Assembly: GCF_913775985.1 (NCBI RefSeq)
Contig: NZ_CAJYMB010000129.1
Span: 1 to 64,000, forward strand
Length of the DNA: 64,000 nucleotides
DNA from: an uncultured Pluralibacter sp.
Lineage (GTDB): Bacteria > Pseudomonadota > Gammaproteobacteria > Enterobacterales > Enterobacteriaceae
Reading direction: 5' to 3'
Shown here: piece by piece, positions 8,881-17,168 of the stretch
Numbering within the stretch: the stretch's first letter is position 1
How the letters are laid out: every line of letters starts with the position of its first letter
Program-made: the position numbers and the translations under genes
Notes under the pieces: generated by a model
The model's input: the letters and a program-made list of their open reading frames with translations, nothing else
Database searches by the model: none
What the model was told of the DNA's origin: nothing

Positions 8881-9693
8881 TTAATAGGCATAGCTGCTGT
8901 GGCATTTGGCGTAGCGGCCGTCCGCCAGCGGATAGCATACGGAAACAAACGGGATCGGCGTTGGCCGGTCGTCGGGCGCGTCCTGCAGGCGGTAGTAGAT
9001 TTCGCTGCCGGCCGGGCAGCTGAGATCGGATAGCTTCATCTGATGTTCCACCTCCGCAAGAGTGGCTTTATGCGTGTTTGCGCTGGAGCGGTAGAAGCTG
9101 TAAACCGGGCAGCCGTGAAGCTCTCCGGTCAGATAGCGCGCCTCGTAGGATACGTGCTCCGCGCCCAGCATGTGGTAGAGGAGGTAGCCGAGGTTGGCGA
9201 CGGTCACCAGCGCCAGCGCCGCCAGCAGCAGCCGGGCTTTTGACGTGCGGCGGGCGGACGGCGGCTGCGGTTCGGGAGCGGAAAGCGGCGAGATGTCTGG
9301 CGCGGGCGCGCTCAACGGTGGCGGACTTACCGGAGGCGATTGGCCAGCCTCGGTGACAATCTCCAGATCCTGGCTGAACATAAAGCCGGTGCGCGGTACC
9401 GTCACAATCGCCGCCTCTTCCAGCCCGAGATCGGCAAAATTTCGCCGCAGCATGCTGACGTACTGATTAAGGCTGTTGTTGGAGGATTTAAGGCCGTAGT
9501 TATCCCAGACGTGCTCCAGCAGCGCTTCACGCTCGATTACGCTGCCCTGGTGCATGATGAGCAGGTGCAACAGGCGATTGGCGGTGGGCGTAAGGGAGAT
9601 TTCACCCACGCAGTCCTGGTCACTATCATCAACAAGAGTGAGAGTGCCGTCATCCGGGTTATAGATGACGGTTCGATTGATTCGATAGACCAC
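8881..9693 (-). CDS. ToxR/CadC-type membrane-bound transcriptional regulator (MarT-like)
   Basis: Transcription factor of the one-component ToxR class. The N-terminal winged-helix domain spans about residues 1-105, with the family pattern LTPTANRLLHLL, NSLNQYVSMLRRNF and VPRTGFMF. A Pro-rich linker, one membrane helix (LLLAALALVTVANLGYLL) and a periplasmic domain of about 85 residues with four Cys follow. The start is uncertain: the GTG at 9,693 gives the usual short lead-in to the domain, while a TTG at 9,747 would add 18 hydrophobic residues. The fidL-like gene follows after one base. The pairing matches marT-fidL of Salmonella, but the target genes are unknown. Confidence 0.8.
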   Translation of the reverse strand: MVYRINRTVIYNPDDGTLTLVDDSDQDCVGEISLTPTANRLLHLLIMHQGSVIEREALLEHVWDNYGLKSSNNSLNQYVSMLRRNFADLGLEEAAIVTVPRTGFMFSQDLEIVTEAGQSPPVSPPPLSAPAPDISPLSAPEPQPPSARRTSKARLLLAALALVTVANLGYLLYHMLGAEHVSYEARYLTGELHGCPVYSFYRSSANTHKATLAEVEHQMKLSDLSCPAGSEIYYRLQDAPDDRPTPIPFVSVCYPLADGRYAKCHSSYAY

Positions 9694-9830
9694 GAAAATA
9701 CCAGGCGTTAAGAATAATTGTGCCAGAAGTATAATCGCCCGCCGCAAAACCTATCAATAATAACGGTCGGATACTGCAATTTTGTTGTCCACAGACGCGG
9801 CGGCCCCCGGAGCCACCGCGCTGCGCGTCA

Positions 9831-10679
9831 TCAGAGCGCAGATTTGATGCTTTTCGACAGCGGCGTGGTCGGGCGGTGGAGCAGTTTGCTAAGCTCGCGG
9901 CTGTCGTCAAACAGAGCGCCTTTCGCCGCGCCGCTGTCGGAGTCGGCCAGCACCTCGGCGAGACCGTCCGGCAGGCCGACGCTCTTCAGGGCAGCGGCAA
10001 AGTCATCGGCTTTCATATTCTGATACACCACTTTCTTCCCGCTCTGCTGGCTCAGCTCCTCAACGAAGTCGCCCAGCGTCCACGCGTTGTCGCCTGCCAG
10101 CTCGTAAGTTTTGCCAGCGTGACCTTCTTCGCTCAGCACGCGGGCGGCGGCGGCGGCATAGTCGGCACGGGGCGCAGCGGAGATTTTGCCGTCGGCAGCG
10201 GCGCCGATAAATACGCCGTGCTCAAGCGCCGGCGGGATGCTGGCGAGATAGTTTTCGGTGTACCAGCCGTTGCGCAGCAGGGTGTAGGGAATACCGGCCT
10301 CGGCCAGCATCTTCTCCGTCGCCACGTGCTCAACGTGCAGCAGCAGCGGGGAGCGATCGGCGTGCAGCAGGCTGGTGTAGGCAATAAATTTTACGCCCGC
10401 CGCTTTTGCCGCTTCGATAATATTGCGGTGCTGGGACTCGCGCTGGCCGATTTCGCTACCGGAGATCAGCAGCAGCTTGCTCACGCCTTTCAGCGCGGCG
10501 GTCAGTGCGGCTTTATCCGCGTAGTCGGCTTTGCGTACCAGAATTCCCTTATCGCTCAGGCTCTTTGCTTTTTGCGGGTCGCGCGCAATGGCGACCAGCT
10601 GGCTGGCAGGATGGCTGGCGAGCAGGGCTTCAATAGCGAGCTGGCCGAGCTGGCCGGTGGCACCGGTAATCGCGATCAT
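9831..10679 (-). CDS. qorB: NAD(P)H:quinone oxidoreductase QorB
   Basis: Atypical short-chain dehydrogenase that reduces quinones with NADPH. It has 282 residues (E. coli 286), with the nucleotide-binding motif GATGQLG at residues 5-11 and the NmrA-like fold. Characteristic stretches are LLLISGSEIGQR and LLRNGWYTENY. It is divergent from qorR with an 84-base gap, as in E. coli (ytfG-ytfH), so repression by QorR relieved by reactive quinones or thiol stress is likely. Confidence 0.95.
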   Translation of the reverse strand: MIAITGATGQLGQLAIEALLASHPASQLVAIARDPQKAKSLSDKGILVRKADYADKAALTAALKGVSKLLLISGSEIGQRESQHRNIIEAAKAAGVKFIAYTSLLHADRSPLLLHVEHVATEKMLAEAGIPYTLLRNGWYTENYLASIPPALEHGVFIGAAADGKISAAPRADYAAAAARVLSEEGHAGKTYELAGDNAWTLGDFVEELSQQSGKKVVYQNMKADDFAAALKSVGLPDGLAEVLADSDSGAAKGALFDDSRELSKLLHRPTTPLSKSIKSAL

Positions 10680-10763
10680 AATGTAACTCCTTCGTGCTTG
10701 CTGAATGTTATGTTACGCTAACACTCAAACTAACTTTTAGTAAGTACGCACGCAAAGGTAAGT
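10680..10763. promoter_or_regulatory. qorB-qorR divergent control region
   Basis: Both genes must start from this 84-base gap. The imperfect dyad around ACTAACTTTTAGTAAGT (10,729-10,745) is the most obvious operator candidate for the HxlR-type repressor. E. coli QorR controls its own divergent pair; the exact site here is inferred. Confidence 0.5.
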
Positions 10764-11159
10764 ATGAATAGCCAAAATCAAACCCTGACGGAGATGATGC
10801 GCGAAGGGAATCTGTTCGCCGAACAGTGCCCGTCCCGGGATGTGCTGAAACACGTTACCAGCCGCTGGGGCGTGCTGATCCTTGTGGCCCTGCGGGAAGG
10901 CACGTTCCGTTTCAGCGATTTGCGGCGCAAGATGGGCGGCGTCAGCGAAAAGATGCTGGCCCAGTCGCTGCAGGCGCTGGAGCTCGACGGCTTTATCAAT
11001 CGCGTTTCGCTGCCGGTGGTACCGCCGCACGTTGAATACAGCCTGACGCCGCTCGGGGAGCAGGTGAGCGAAAAAGTGGGCGCGCTGGCGGACTGGATAG
11101 AGAGCAATTTGCCGACGGTGATGGCGCAGCGCGAGCAGCGCAGCGATGCCTCTTCCTGA
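10764..11159 (+). CDS. qorR: HxlR-type redox-sensing repressor QorR
   Basis: DNA-binding regulator of 131 residues with a single HxlR (DUF24) winged-helix domain. The family's conserved N-terminal Cys is present in EQCPSRDVL (Cys22), followed by SRWGVLILVALREG and the recognition region SEKMLAQSLQALE. Members sense oxidants or electrophiles through this Cys. It is transcribed away from qorB, its probable target. Unlike in K-12, the next gene is cysQ because cpdB is absent. Confidence 0.93.
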   Translation: MNSQNQTLTEMMREGNLFAEQCPSRDVLKHVTSRWGVLILVALREGTFRFSDLRRKMGGVSEKMLAQSLQALELDGFINRVSLPVVPPHVEYSLTPLGEQVSEKVGALADWIESNLPTVMAQREQRSDASS

Positions 11160-11345
11160 GCCTGGACGCACCCACGGCGGCGTAAGCTAAACTTAATTAT
11201 CAGCAAGATCCTGCTGTTAGCCGGGCCAGCGGATGCAAATTTGGCTGCGGCGAATCGGGCAGGAGATGACGGAATAGCGTAAATGCGGCTACGGAACAGG
11301 AGTACAACAGTACACCAGCGCCGCAGCAACCAGACGAGGTGGAAT

Positions 11346-12086
11346 ATGTTAGAACAGATAAGCGAGCTTGCGCGACGGGCCGGAGACGCCATCATGGAGG
11401 TCTACGACGGTCATCAGCCCATGGACGTGGTCAGCAAGGCCGATGACTCACCGGTGACGGCGGCGGATATTGCCGCGCACAACGTTATCGCCAGCGGGCT
11501 GCGGGCGCTGGCGCCGGATATTCCGCTGCTGTCGGAAGAGGATCCGCCCGGCTGGGACGTGCGCCAGACCTGGGATCGCTACTGGCTGGTGGACCCCCTT
11601 GACGGCACGAAAGAGTTCATCAAGCGCAACGGTGAATTTACCGTCAATATTGCGTTGATTGAAAACGGCAGGCCGGTGCTGGGCGTCGTCTACGCGCCGG
11701 TACTGAAGGTGATGTACAGCGCGGCGGAAGGGAAAGCGTGGAAAGAGGAGTGCGGCATACGCAAGCAAATCCAGGTACGCGAAGCCCGGCCGCCGCGGGT
11801 GGTGATTAGCCGCTCCCACGTTGACGGCGAGCTGCAGGAGTATCTGCAGCAGCTGGGAGAGCATCAAACTACTTCAATCGGATCGTCGCTCAAATTTTGC
11901 CTGGTGGCGGAAGGTGACGCGCAGCTCTATCCGCGCTTCGGGCCGACCAACGTCTGGGATACGGCGGCGGGACACGCCGTGGCGGTGGCCGCCGGGGCGC
12001 AGGTGCACGACTGGCAGGGCAAAACGCTGGATTACACGCCCCGCGAGTCGTTCCTCAATCCCGGCTTCCGGGTGTCGCTTTACTGA
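11346..12086 (+). CDS. cysQ: 3'(2'),5'-bisphosphate nucleotidase CysQ
   Basis: Hydrolyses 3'-phosphoadenosine 5'-phosphate (PAP) to AMP, removing the by-product of sulfate assimilation. It has 246 residues as in E. coli. The inositol monophosphatase metal and substrate motifs are intact: [17 protein letters not shown] and WDTAAGHAV. The ATG at 11,346 follows GAGGTGG and matches the E. coli N-terminus; an upstream start at 11,283 adds unrelated residues. Its 3' end overlaps convergent ytfJ by 7 bases. Confidence 0.96.
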   Translation: MLEQISELARRAGDAIMEVYDGHQPMDVVSKADDSPVTAADIAAHNVIASGLRALAPDIPLLSEEDPPGWDVRQTWDRYWLVDPLDGTKEFIKRNGEFTVNIALIENGRPVLGVVYAPVLKVMYSAAEGKAWKEECGIRKQIQVREARPPRVVISRSHVDGELQEYLQQLGEHQTTSIGSSLKFCLVAEGDAQLYPRFGPTNVWDTAAGHAVAVAAGAQVHDWQGKTLDYTPRESFLNPGFRVSLY

Positions 12087-12637
12087 GCCAGCAGCTTGTG
12101 CAGCAGGGCGATAACCTGCTGCACTTCCTGCGGCGAAAGGGCGCCGTCTTTTACCCACTGCACGCGCCCGGTTTTATCCAGCACGATAACCGCCGAACCT
12201 TTTTCCTCAAGCTGCCACGACTGACGAACCAGCCCGTCGCTATCAACAATAAACTGCGACCAGGGATAGAGCTTCTTGTTGCTCTCAATGCTGCTGCGCA
12301 CAAACATGCTGGAGCCGGGGATCGCGTCATCGGTGTTAACGATGGTCGTGGTCTGGTATTTGTCGTGCGGGAGATTTGCCGACTTAATGGCCTCGACCAG
12401 CGTCGCGTTTTTCTCTTTTGCCGAGGTGCGCCCGGCTATGTGCTGCACCACTCTCACTTTTCCTGGCAGCTGGGCGCTGTTCCATTTCTTGTAGCTAAAA
12501 TCGTTGTTATCAAGAACCAGCTCGCCGCGATCGGCAACGCCCACCGGCGGCACGCGCTCCCCGGTTTTAATATTATGCGCCGAGGCCATCAGCGGCAGCA
12601 GCAGGCTCGACAGTATCATCAGATTGCGTAGGGTCAT
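12080..12637 (-). CDS. ytfJ: Periplasmic thioredoxin-like protein YtfJ
   Basis: Small exported protein of 185 residues with a cleavable signal peptide (about residues 1-20, ending MASA before HNIKTGE) and a thioredoxin-like fold. No CxxC active-site pair is present, so it is unlikely to be a redox enzyme; its function is unknown. It lies between cysQ and ytfK as in E. coli. Its upstream region contains the 41-bp palindrome described separately. Confidence 0.9.
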   Translation of the reverse strand: MTLRNLMILSSLLLPLMASAHNIKTGERVPPVGVADRGELVLDNNDFSYKKWNSAQLPGKVRVVQHIAGRTSAKEKNATLVEAIKSANLPHDKYQTTTIVNTDDAIPGSSMFVRSSIESNKKLYPWSQFIVDSDGLVRQSWQLEEKGSAVIVLDKTGRVQWVKDGALSPQEVQQVIALLHKLLAQ

Positions 12638-12658
12638 GCGTGATTCCTTATTGGTTTA

Positions 12659-12699
12659 ATACCCTTAATAATTCGAGTTACCGGAAGTATTAAGGGTAT
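12659..12699. repeat. 41-bp palindrome, probable internally deleted copy of the 202-bp repeat at 49.2 kb
   Basis: It begins ATACCCTTAATAATTCGAG and ends GGAAGTATTAAGGGTAT. The two arms resemble the two different ends of the repeat at 49,160-49,361: ATAATTCGAGTT from one end and the complement of ATACTTC from the other, each with the ATACCC tip. This suggests that an inverted copy lost its interior. It lies 22 bases upstream of the ytfJ start codon and may affect its expression. The rest of the 12,638-13,002 gap is AT-rich promoter sequence for ytfJ and ytfK. Confidence 0.6.
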
Positions 12700-13002
12700 G
12701 CAGGTGATCCGACCACTTGATCAAGTCACCTTAAGCATATGTGCCAATCCTCACGTTTTCCCGCAATGCCGGTGCCAGTTTGCGGGCGAGCGCACATCCT
12801 GATGAAAAAACGACGACTTATACTGCCTAACTGGTCTATCAAAAAAGATAATTCTTACTTTCTGTCATCATAAAGTAAAAAAACTTCTACAAACTGGGTG
12901 TCCCGTGAGATCTGGTCTATAGTTTCAGAGCATTAATTTGCGCCCCCTAACGTGAGACCAAATGTGGTCGCACAAGGGCGTTAGACTTAGCAGGAGATAA
13001 CA

Positions 13003-13209
13003 ATGAAAATTTTCCAAAAGTACAACCCGCTTCAGGTGGCGAAGTACGTAAAGATCCTGTTCCGAGGACGGTTGTACATCAAGGACGTTGGCGCTTTCGA
13101 ATTTGATAAGGGCAAGATCCTTATCCCGAAAGTGAAGGATAAGCAGCACCTGTCTGTGATGTCCGAAATCAACCGTCAGGTTATGCGTCTGCAAACAGAC
13201 ATGGCTTAA
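13003..13209 (+). CDS. ytfK: Stringent-response modulator YtfK
   Basis: Small cytoplasmic protein of 68 residues, nearly identical in pattern to E. coli YtfK, which interacts with SpoT and promotes (p)ppGpp accumulation under phosphate or fatty acid limitation. It starts [15 protein letters not shown] behind an AGGAGA ribosome binding site. In E. coli it belongs to the Pho regulon. Here only a single CTGTCAT half site (about 12,862) is obvious, so PhoB control is possible but not shown. Confidence 0.92.
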   Translation: MKIFQKYNPLQVAKYVKILFRGRLYIKDVGAFEFDKGKILIPKVKDKQHLSVMSEINRQVMRLQTDMA

Positions 13210-13241
13210 CCCGCAGTATCAAGTGCTATGCAGTAAAGCAA

Positions 13242-13264
13242 AACGGCTCCCAATGGGAGCCGTT
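13242..13264. terminator. Terminator between ytfK and ytfL
   Basis: A 10-bp perfect stem, AACGGCTCCC with loop AAT, lies between the convergent genes. On the minus strand TTTTGCTTT follows the stem, so it looks strongest for ytfL. Confidence 0.7.
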
Positions 13265-13285
13265 AACGTTTCTGGAGCGGGTAAA

Positions 13286-14623
13286 TCAGGCCGGGGTTTT
13301 CTCTTCGGCGTCCGGCAGCGTCGGTGTCAGTGCGGCCGGTTTGTTATCGATGCGCGTGACCAGCAGCTGATCGATGCGGTAGTTATCAATATCCACCACT
13401 TCGAACTTGTAGCCGGAGAACTTCACCGCGTCGGTACGCTTCGGAATTTTGCGCAGCATATACATCATAAAGCCGCCAATGGTTTCGTAGTTTCCGGACT
13501 GCGGGAACTCGTCGATATCCAGAACCCGCATCACGTCGTCGATAGGCGTGCCGCCGTCAACCAGCCATGAGTTTTCGTCGCGGGCGACGATTTGCTCTTC
13601 CATGCCCTGGCCAACCAGATCGCCCATCAGGGTGGTCATCACGTCATTCAGCGTAATGATGCCCACCACCAGCGCGTATTCGTTCATGATCACCGCGAAA
13701 TCTTCCCCGGCGGTTTTGAAGCTCTCCAGCGCTTCGGAGAGCGTCAGCGTATCCGGGACGATCAGCGTGTTGCGGATCAGCACGCCGCTGTTGAGCGCCA
13801 GGCTCTGATTGGCCAGCACGCGGTTGAGCAGGTCTTTAGAGTCAACGTAGCCGATGATGTGATCGATATCGTCATTGCAGACCAGAAATTTGGAGTGCGG
13901 ATGCTCCGCCACCTTATTCTTCAGGCTCTCCTCGTCTTCATGCAGATCGAACCAGATGATGTTTTCACGCGAGGTCATGGAGGAGGGCACGGTGCGCGAC
14001 TCCAGCTCGAACACGTTCTCAATAAGCTCGTGCTCCTGCTTGCGCAGCACGCCTGCAAGGGCACCGGCTTCCACTACCGCGTAAATATCGTCGGAAGTGA
14101 TGTCGTCTTTGCGCACCATCGGCAGCTTGAACAGGCGAAAAATCATGTTTGCCAGGCCGTTGAAGAACCACACCAGCGGGCGGAATACCGACAGACAGAA
14201 GCGCATCGGGTTGATGATGCGCAAAGCGACGGCTTCGGGCGCAATCATACCGATGCGTTTCGGCGTGAGGTCGGCAATCAGAATAAACAGGCCGGTGACG
14301 AGGACGAAGGAGAAAATGAAGCTCAGCTGTTCGGAGAGCTCGGCCGGCAGGTATCTGCTGAGCACGCTGTAAAAGGCCGGTGAAAACGCAGCATCGCCGA
14401 CGATACCGCCGAGAATGGCGACGGCGTTAAGGCCAATCTGCACCACGGTAAAGAACATGCCGGGATTTTCCTGCATTTTCAGAACTTTTTGCGCATTCTC
14501 GTTGCCTTCGTCCGCGAGCAGTTTCAATTTGATTTTGCGTGAAGCCGCGAGCGAGATCTCAGACATAGAGAAGAAGGCGCTGATACCGATGAGACAAAGT
14601 ATTACTAAAATACTGTTTAACAT
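13286..14623 (-). CDS. ytfL: CNNM/CorC-type membrane protein YtfL (PaeA), putative polyamine exporter
   Basis: Inner-membrane protein of 445 residues (E. coli 447). Order: CNNM-type membrane domain with about four hydrophobic segments in the first 190 residues (LNSILVILCLIGISAFFSMSEI at the start), a CBS pair (about 200-335, including EYALVVGIITLNDVM), then a CorC/HlyC transporter-associated domain. In E. coli and Salmonella the homologue, renamed PaeA, reduces toxicity of cytoplasmic cadaverine and putrescine, probably by export. The gene is monocistronic here, with the PACE gene upstream in the same orientation 216 bases away. Confidence 0.93.
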   Translation of the reverse strand: MLNSILVILCLIGISAFFSMSEISLAASRKIKLKLLADEGNENAQKVLKMQENPGMFFTVVQIGLNAVAILGGIVGDAAFSPAFYSVLSRYLPAELSEQLSFIFSFVLVTGLFILIADLTPKRIGMIAPEAVALRIINPMRFCLSVFRPLVWFFNGLANMIFRLFKLPMVRKDDITSDDIYAVVEAGALAGVLRKQEHELIENVFELESRTVPSSMTSRENIIWFDLHEDEESLKNKVAEHPHSKFLVCNDDIDHIIGYVDSKDLLNRVLANQSLALNSGVLIRNTLIVPDTLTLSEALESFKTAGEDFAVIMNEYALVVGIITLNDVMTTLMGDLVGQGMEEQIVARDENSWLVDGGTPIDDVMRVLDIDEFPQSGNYETIGGFMMYMLRKIPKRTDAVKFSGYKFEVVDIDNYRIDQLLVTRIDNKPAALTPTLPDAEEKTPA

Positions 14624-14838
14624 ATCTTATCTAGCCGATGAGGCCAGATCCTCGGAAGGGAAGTTAATGATTGTTGTGTGCGTGGAACGACGCTAAAAAC
14701 CGATACGAAGGCAGTGGATCGGCGATTTCGCTGATGAGTATAGCAGCAGTGCGGGGGGAGTTGCTACAAGGCGTTATTGCGCCTGCCGCCGGGGCTATCC
14801 CGGCAGCAGGCGCTGAATTAGCAGGAAAAGTGGTGAAG

Positions 14839-15276
14839 TCAGGCTGCGTCAGTAGCGGGCAGCGCGGAGGCCGGCAGGCCGAACAGTTTGTCAAAAATCC
14901 AGTTATACACGAAGGTGTAGCACGGGATTATCACGATCAGCGCGGCATCCAGCAGGAAAGCCTGCACCAGCGAGACGTTCATCCACCAGGCGATAAGCGG
15001 GATAAGGTACACCACCAGCGTCAGCTGGAAGCCAACGGCGTGCAGCAATCTGCGGCGAAAAGTGCGGGTGCGCGAGGCCTGGCGACTCTCCCACCACTCG
15101 AACAGGTAGTTATAAATAAAGTTCCAGCTTACGGCGATAGTGGTGATGATCATCGCCAGCGGGCCGGTGGAGGCCGGCTTGTGGCCGGACAGCAGCGCCA
15201 GTCCCAGGGCCGAGATCATCATGCCAATAAGTTCATAGGCGGTCACGTAGACCAGTTTTCGTTTAAAACCCTGCAT
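14839..15276 (-). CDS. PACE-family multidrug efflux transporter (AceI-like)
   Basis: Small proton-coupled exporter of the proteobacterial antimicrobial compound efflux family; AceI of Acinetobacter exports chlorhexidine and short-chain diamines. The 145-residue protein has four hydrophobic segments in two BTP repeats. The essential acidic residue of AceI, Glu15, is present at the same position (KRKLVYVTAYE). The family motif WNFIYNYLFEWWESR follows the second helix. It is divergent from a LysR gene, as aceI is from aceR. This pair is inserted between ytfL and msrA compared with E. coli. Confidence 0.88.
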   Translation of the reverse strand: MQGFKRKLVYVTAYELIGMMISALGLALLSGHKPASTGPLAMIITTIAVSWNFIYNYLFEWWESRQASRTRTFRRRLLHAVGFQLTLVVYLIPLIAWWMNVSLVQAFLLDAALIVIIPCYTFVYNWIFDKLFGLPASALPATDAA

Positions 15277-15324
15277 GACATTCTCCGGTAATAAGCAGCG
15301 GGCGCTACAATACAGTCATTACCG

Positions 15325-15341
15325 CTGACAGAAAAAGTCAG
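15325..15341. promoter_or_regulatory. Candidate LysR operator between the efflux gene and its regulator
   Basis: CTGAC and GTCAG frame a seven-base A-rich spacer within the 151-base divergent gap. A second related half, ACTGATATTAACTGAC on the minus strand, overlaps it. The spacing is compatible with a LysR-type dyad, but no experimental box for this regulator is known to me. Confidence 0.4.
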
Positions 15342-15427
15342 TTAATATCAGTTTTATTGACAGGTGGCAGATCACTGCGGGAGACGTTTCCTAAAAGTTC
15401 CTGCCAGCGAAAACAACAGGTTCCCTG

Positions 15428-16366
15428 ATGAATTTTTCCAGCGACAATATTGCGCTCTTTCTCGCCGTACTGGATCGCGGCTCCTTTTCCGCCGCGGCGC
15501 GGGCGCTCAGGCGCGTGCCGTCGGCAGTGAGCATGGGCATTGCCAACATGGAGGCCGAGCTGGGCTTCGAGCTGTTTGACCGCAGCCGGCGCGAACCGGT
15601 GCCGACGCCGCTGGCGCTGTCGCTTGCCCCGCACGCCCGGGCTATCGCCGCCCAGCTCAAGCAGCTGCAGATCCACGCGGTTGAGCTTTCCCAGGGGCTG
15701 GAAAGCACGCTCTCTATCGGCGTGGCGGCGGACATCAACAGCGCTTCGCTGCTGGCGGGGATCCGCCAGCTCTCCGAACGTTACAGCCTGCTGAATGTCG
15801 AAGTGCTTACCGCCCCGCAGGATGACGTACTGCATATGCTGCACCAGCAGCGTATCGCGCTGGGGCTGGTGTTCGGCGGTCTGAGCGTCAACAGCGCGGA
15901 GCAGCTGCAGCTGGTGGGCAGTGAATCGCTGGTGGCAACGCTATCGCCGCAGCATCCGGCATGGCGCGAAACGGACGGCGAGCTGTTTATTGAGGATCTG
16001 GTTAACGTGCGTCAGATCGTGGTGGCCAGCCGGGATCTGCCGGTGAGCGATTTGCGCCCTCGGGTGGCGGAGTTTTTCTGGCAAACCGACAGCCTGAGCA
16101 CGGCGCTTAATATGGTGGAAGCGGGGCTGGGATGGGGAAACTTTCCGCTCTCCCTGACGCAGCCCCTGCTGGAGCAGGGCCGGCTGGTCAGGCTTAAGTT
16201 TAAAAATACCGATAATGCGCTACGCTTGCCGATGCATCTGGTGTGGCTAAAAAACCGGCCGCTGGAGCGGGCCGCCCGCGAGCTGGTGGCGCTGATGCAA
16301 CGCGGCGCGGGCGACGATAATCATTCCGGGGGCAGGCAAACGCCGATACCGCCCAGGGCGCAGTAG
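15428..16366 (+). CDS. LysR-type regulator, probable activator of the PACE efflux gene
   Basis: 312-residue regulator: N-terminal winged helix-turn-helix (about residues 4-62, including [20 protein letters not shown] and ELFDRS) and a C-terminal effector-binding domain. The divergent arrangement with a PACE transporter matches AceR-AceI, so it may sense the exported amine. The last 46 bases overlap the 3' end of msrA on the other strand; the C-terminal residues after about 297 (Gly/Pro/Arg-rich tail) lie in that overlap and are probably an extension beyond the domain. Confidence 0.88.
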   Translation: MNFSSDNIALFLAVLDRGSFSAAARALRRVPSAVSMGIANMEAELGFELFDRSRREPVPTPLALSLAPHARAIAAQLKQLQIHAVELSQGLESTLSIGVAADINSASLLAGIRQLSERYSLLNVEVLTAPQDDVLHMLHQQRIALGLVFGGLSVNSAEQLQLVGSESLVATLSPQHPAWRETDGELFIEDLVNVRQIVVASRDLPVSDLRPRVAEFFWQTDSLSTALNMVEAGLGWGNFPLSLTQPLLEQGRLVRLKFKNTDNALRLPMHLVWLKNRPLERAARELVALMQRGAGDDNHSGGRQTPIPPRAQ

Positions 16367-16956
16367 CCATACGGGTTTTTATGTAAATACTGCTGATGAT
16401 CGTCTTCGGCGTAGTAGAACGGCCTCGCGGAGGCAATCTCGGTGGTGATGGTGCGGGTATCCTTGCTGGCGTTCATTGCTGCCTGATAGCGCGCCAGGCT
16501 GGCCTGAGCCGCGGCATCCTGCTCCGGGGTCAGAGGATAAATAGCCGAGCGGTACTGGGTGCCGCGATCGTTACCCTGCTGCATACCCTGGGCCGGATCG
16601 TGATTCTCCCAGAACAGGTGCAGCAGCTGCTCGTAGCTGATAATCGCGGGATCGTAGACCACCCGCACGGCTTCGGCGTGGCCGGTTTGCCCGGAACACA
16701 CTTCACGATAGGTTGGGTTTGGGGTGTAGCCGCCGCTGTAGCCCGCCGCGGTGCTGTAAACGCCGGGCTGCTGCCAGAAAAGGCGCTCGACGCCCCAGAA
16801 GCAGCCCATCGCAAACAACGCGACCGCCATGCCTTCGGGCACGTGGGTCATGGAGTGGCCGTTCACCGCGTGCAGCGTGGCAACCGGCATCTGGGTGTTG
16901 CGTCCTGGAAGCGCATCCGATTGAGCAACAATGTGTTTTTTATCAAATAGACTCAC
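16321..16956 (-). CDS. msrA: Peptide methionine sulfoxide reductase MsrA
   Basis: Repairs oxidised methionine (the S-sulfoxide form) in proteins. It has 211 residues (E. coli 212), with the catalytic Cys52 in AMGCFWGVE and the recycling Cys residues in [11 protein letters not shown] near the end. I chose a GTG start at 16,956 because AGGAGG sits seven bases upstream and the following residues SLFDKKH match E. coli; longer ATG-started frames add unrelated sequence. It is divergent from tamA as in E. coli. Its 3' end overlaps the LysR gene by 46 bases. Confidence 0.95.
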   Translation of the reverse strand: MSLFDKKHIVAQSDALPGRNTQMPVATLHAVNGHSMTHVPEGMAVALFAMGCFWGVERLFWQQPGVYSTAAGYSGGYTPNPTYREVCSGQTGHAEAVRVVYDPAIISYEQLLHLFWENHDPAQGMQQGNDRGTQYRSAIYPLTPEQDAAAQASLARYQAAMNASKDTRTITTEIASARPFYYAEDDHQQYLHKNPYGYCALGGIGVCLPPE

Positions 16957-17168
16957 GGTGTAGCCTCCTGGAGGATTGAAAATAGCGTTGAGGTTGTCAT
17001 GTTGCGCCAGTTTTAACACAATACGGCATGAGATATACGATACTCGGAACATAAGAGATATCAGGGCTGGCGTCATTTTTTCAATCGTCTGTGTTGATTT
17101 TTTGTTAAGTCGCGGACCGATCCGCGCATGTCCCCTGCGGCGTGGGAACAGGATATTTGGGAGATAAG

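Noticed and set aside
11283-11345. Upstream extension of cysQ
   Set aside because: The extra 21 residues do not match CysQ, and a good ribosome binding site precedes the ATG at 11,346.
12862-12890. Pho box upstream of ytfK
   Set aside because: Only one good CTGTCAT half site is visible; the next 11-base unit does not match, so I did not list it as a feature.
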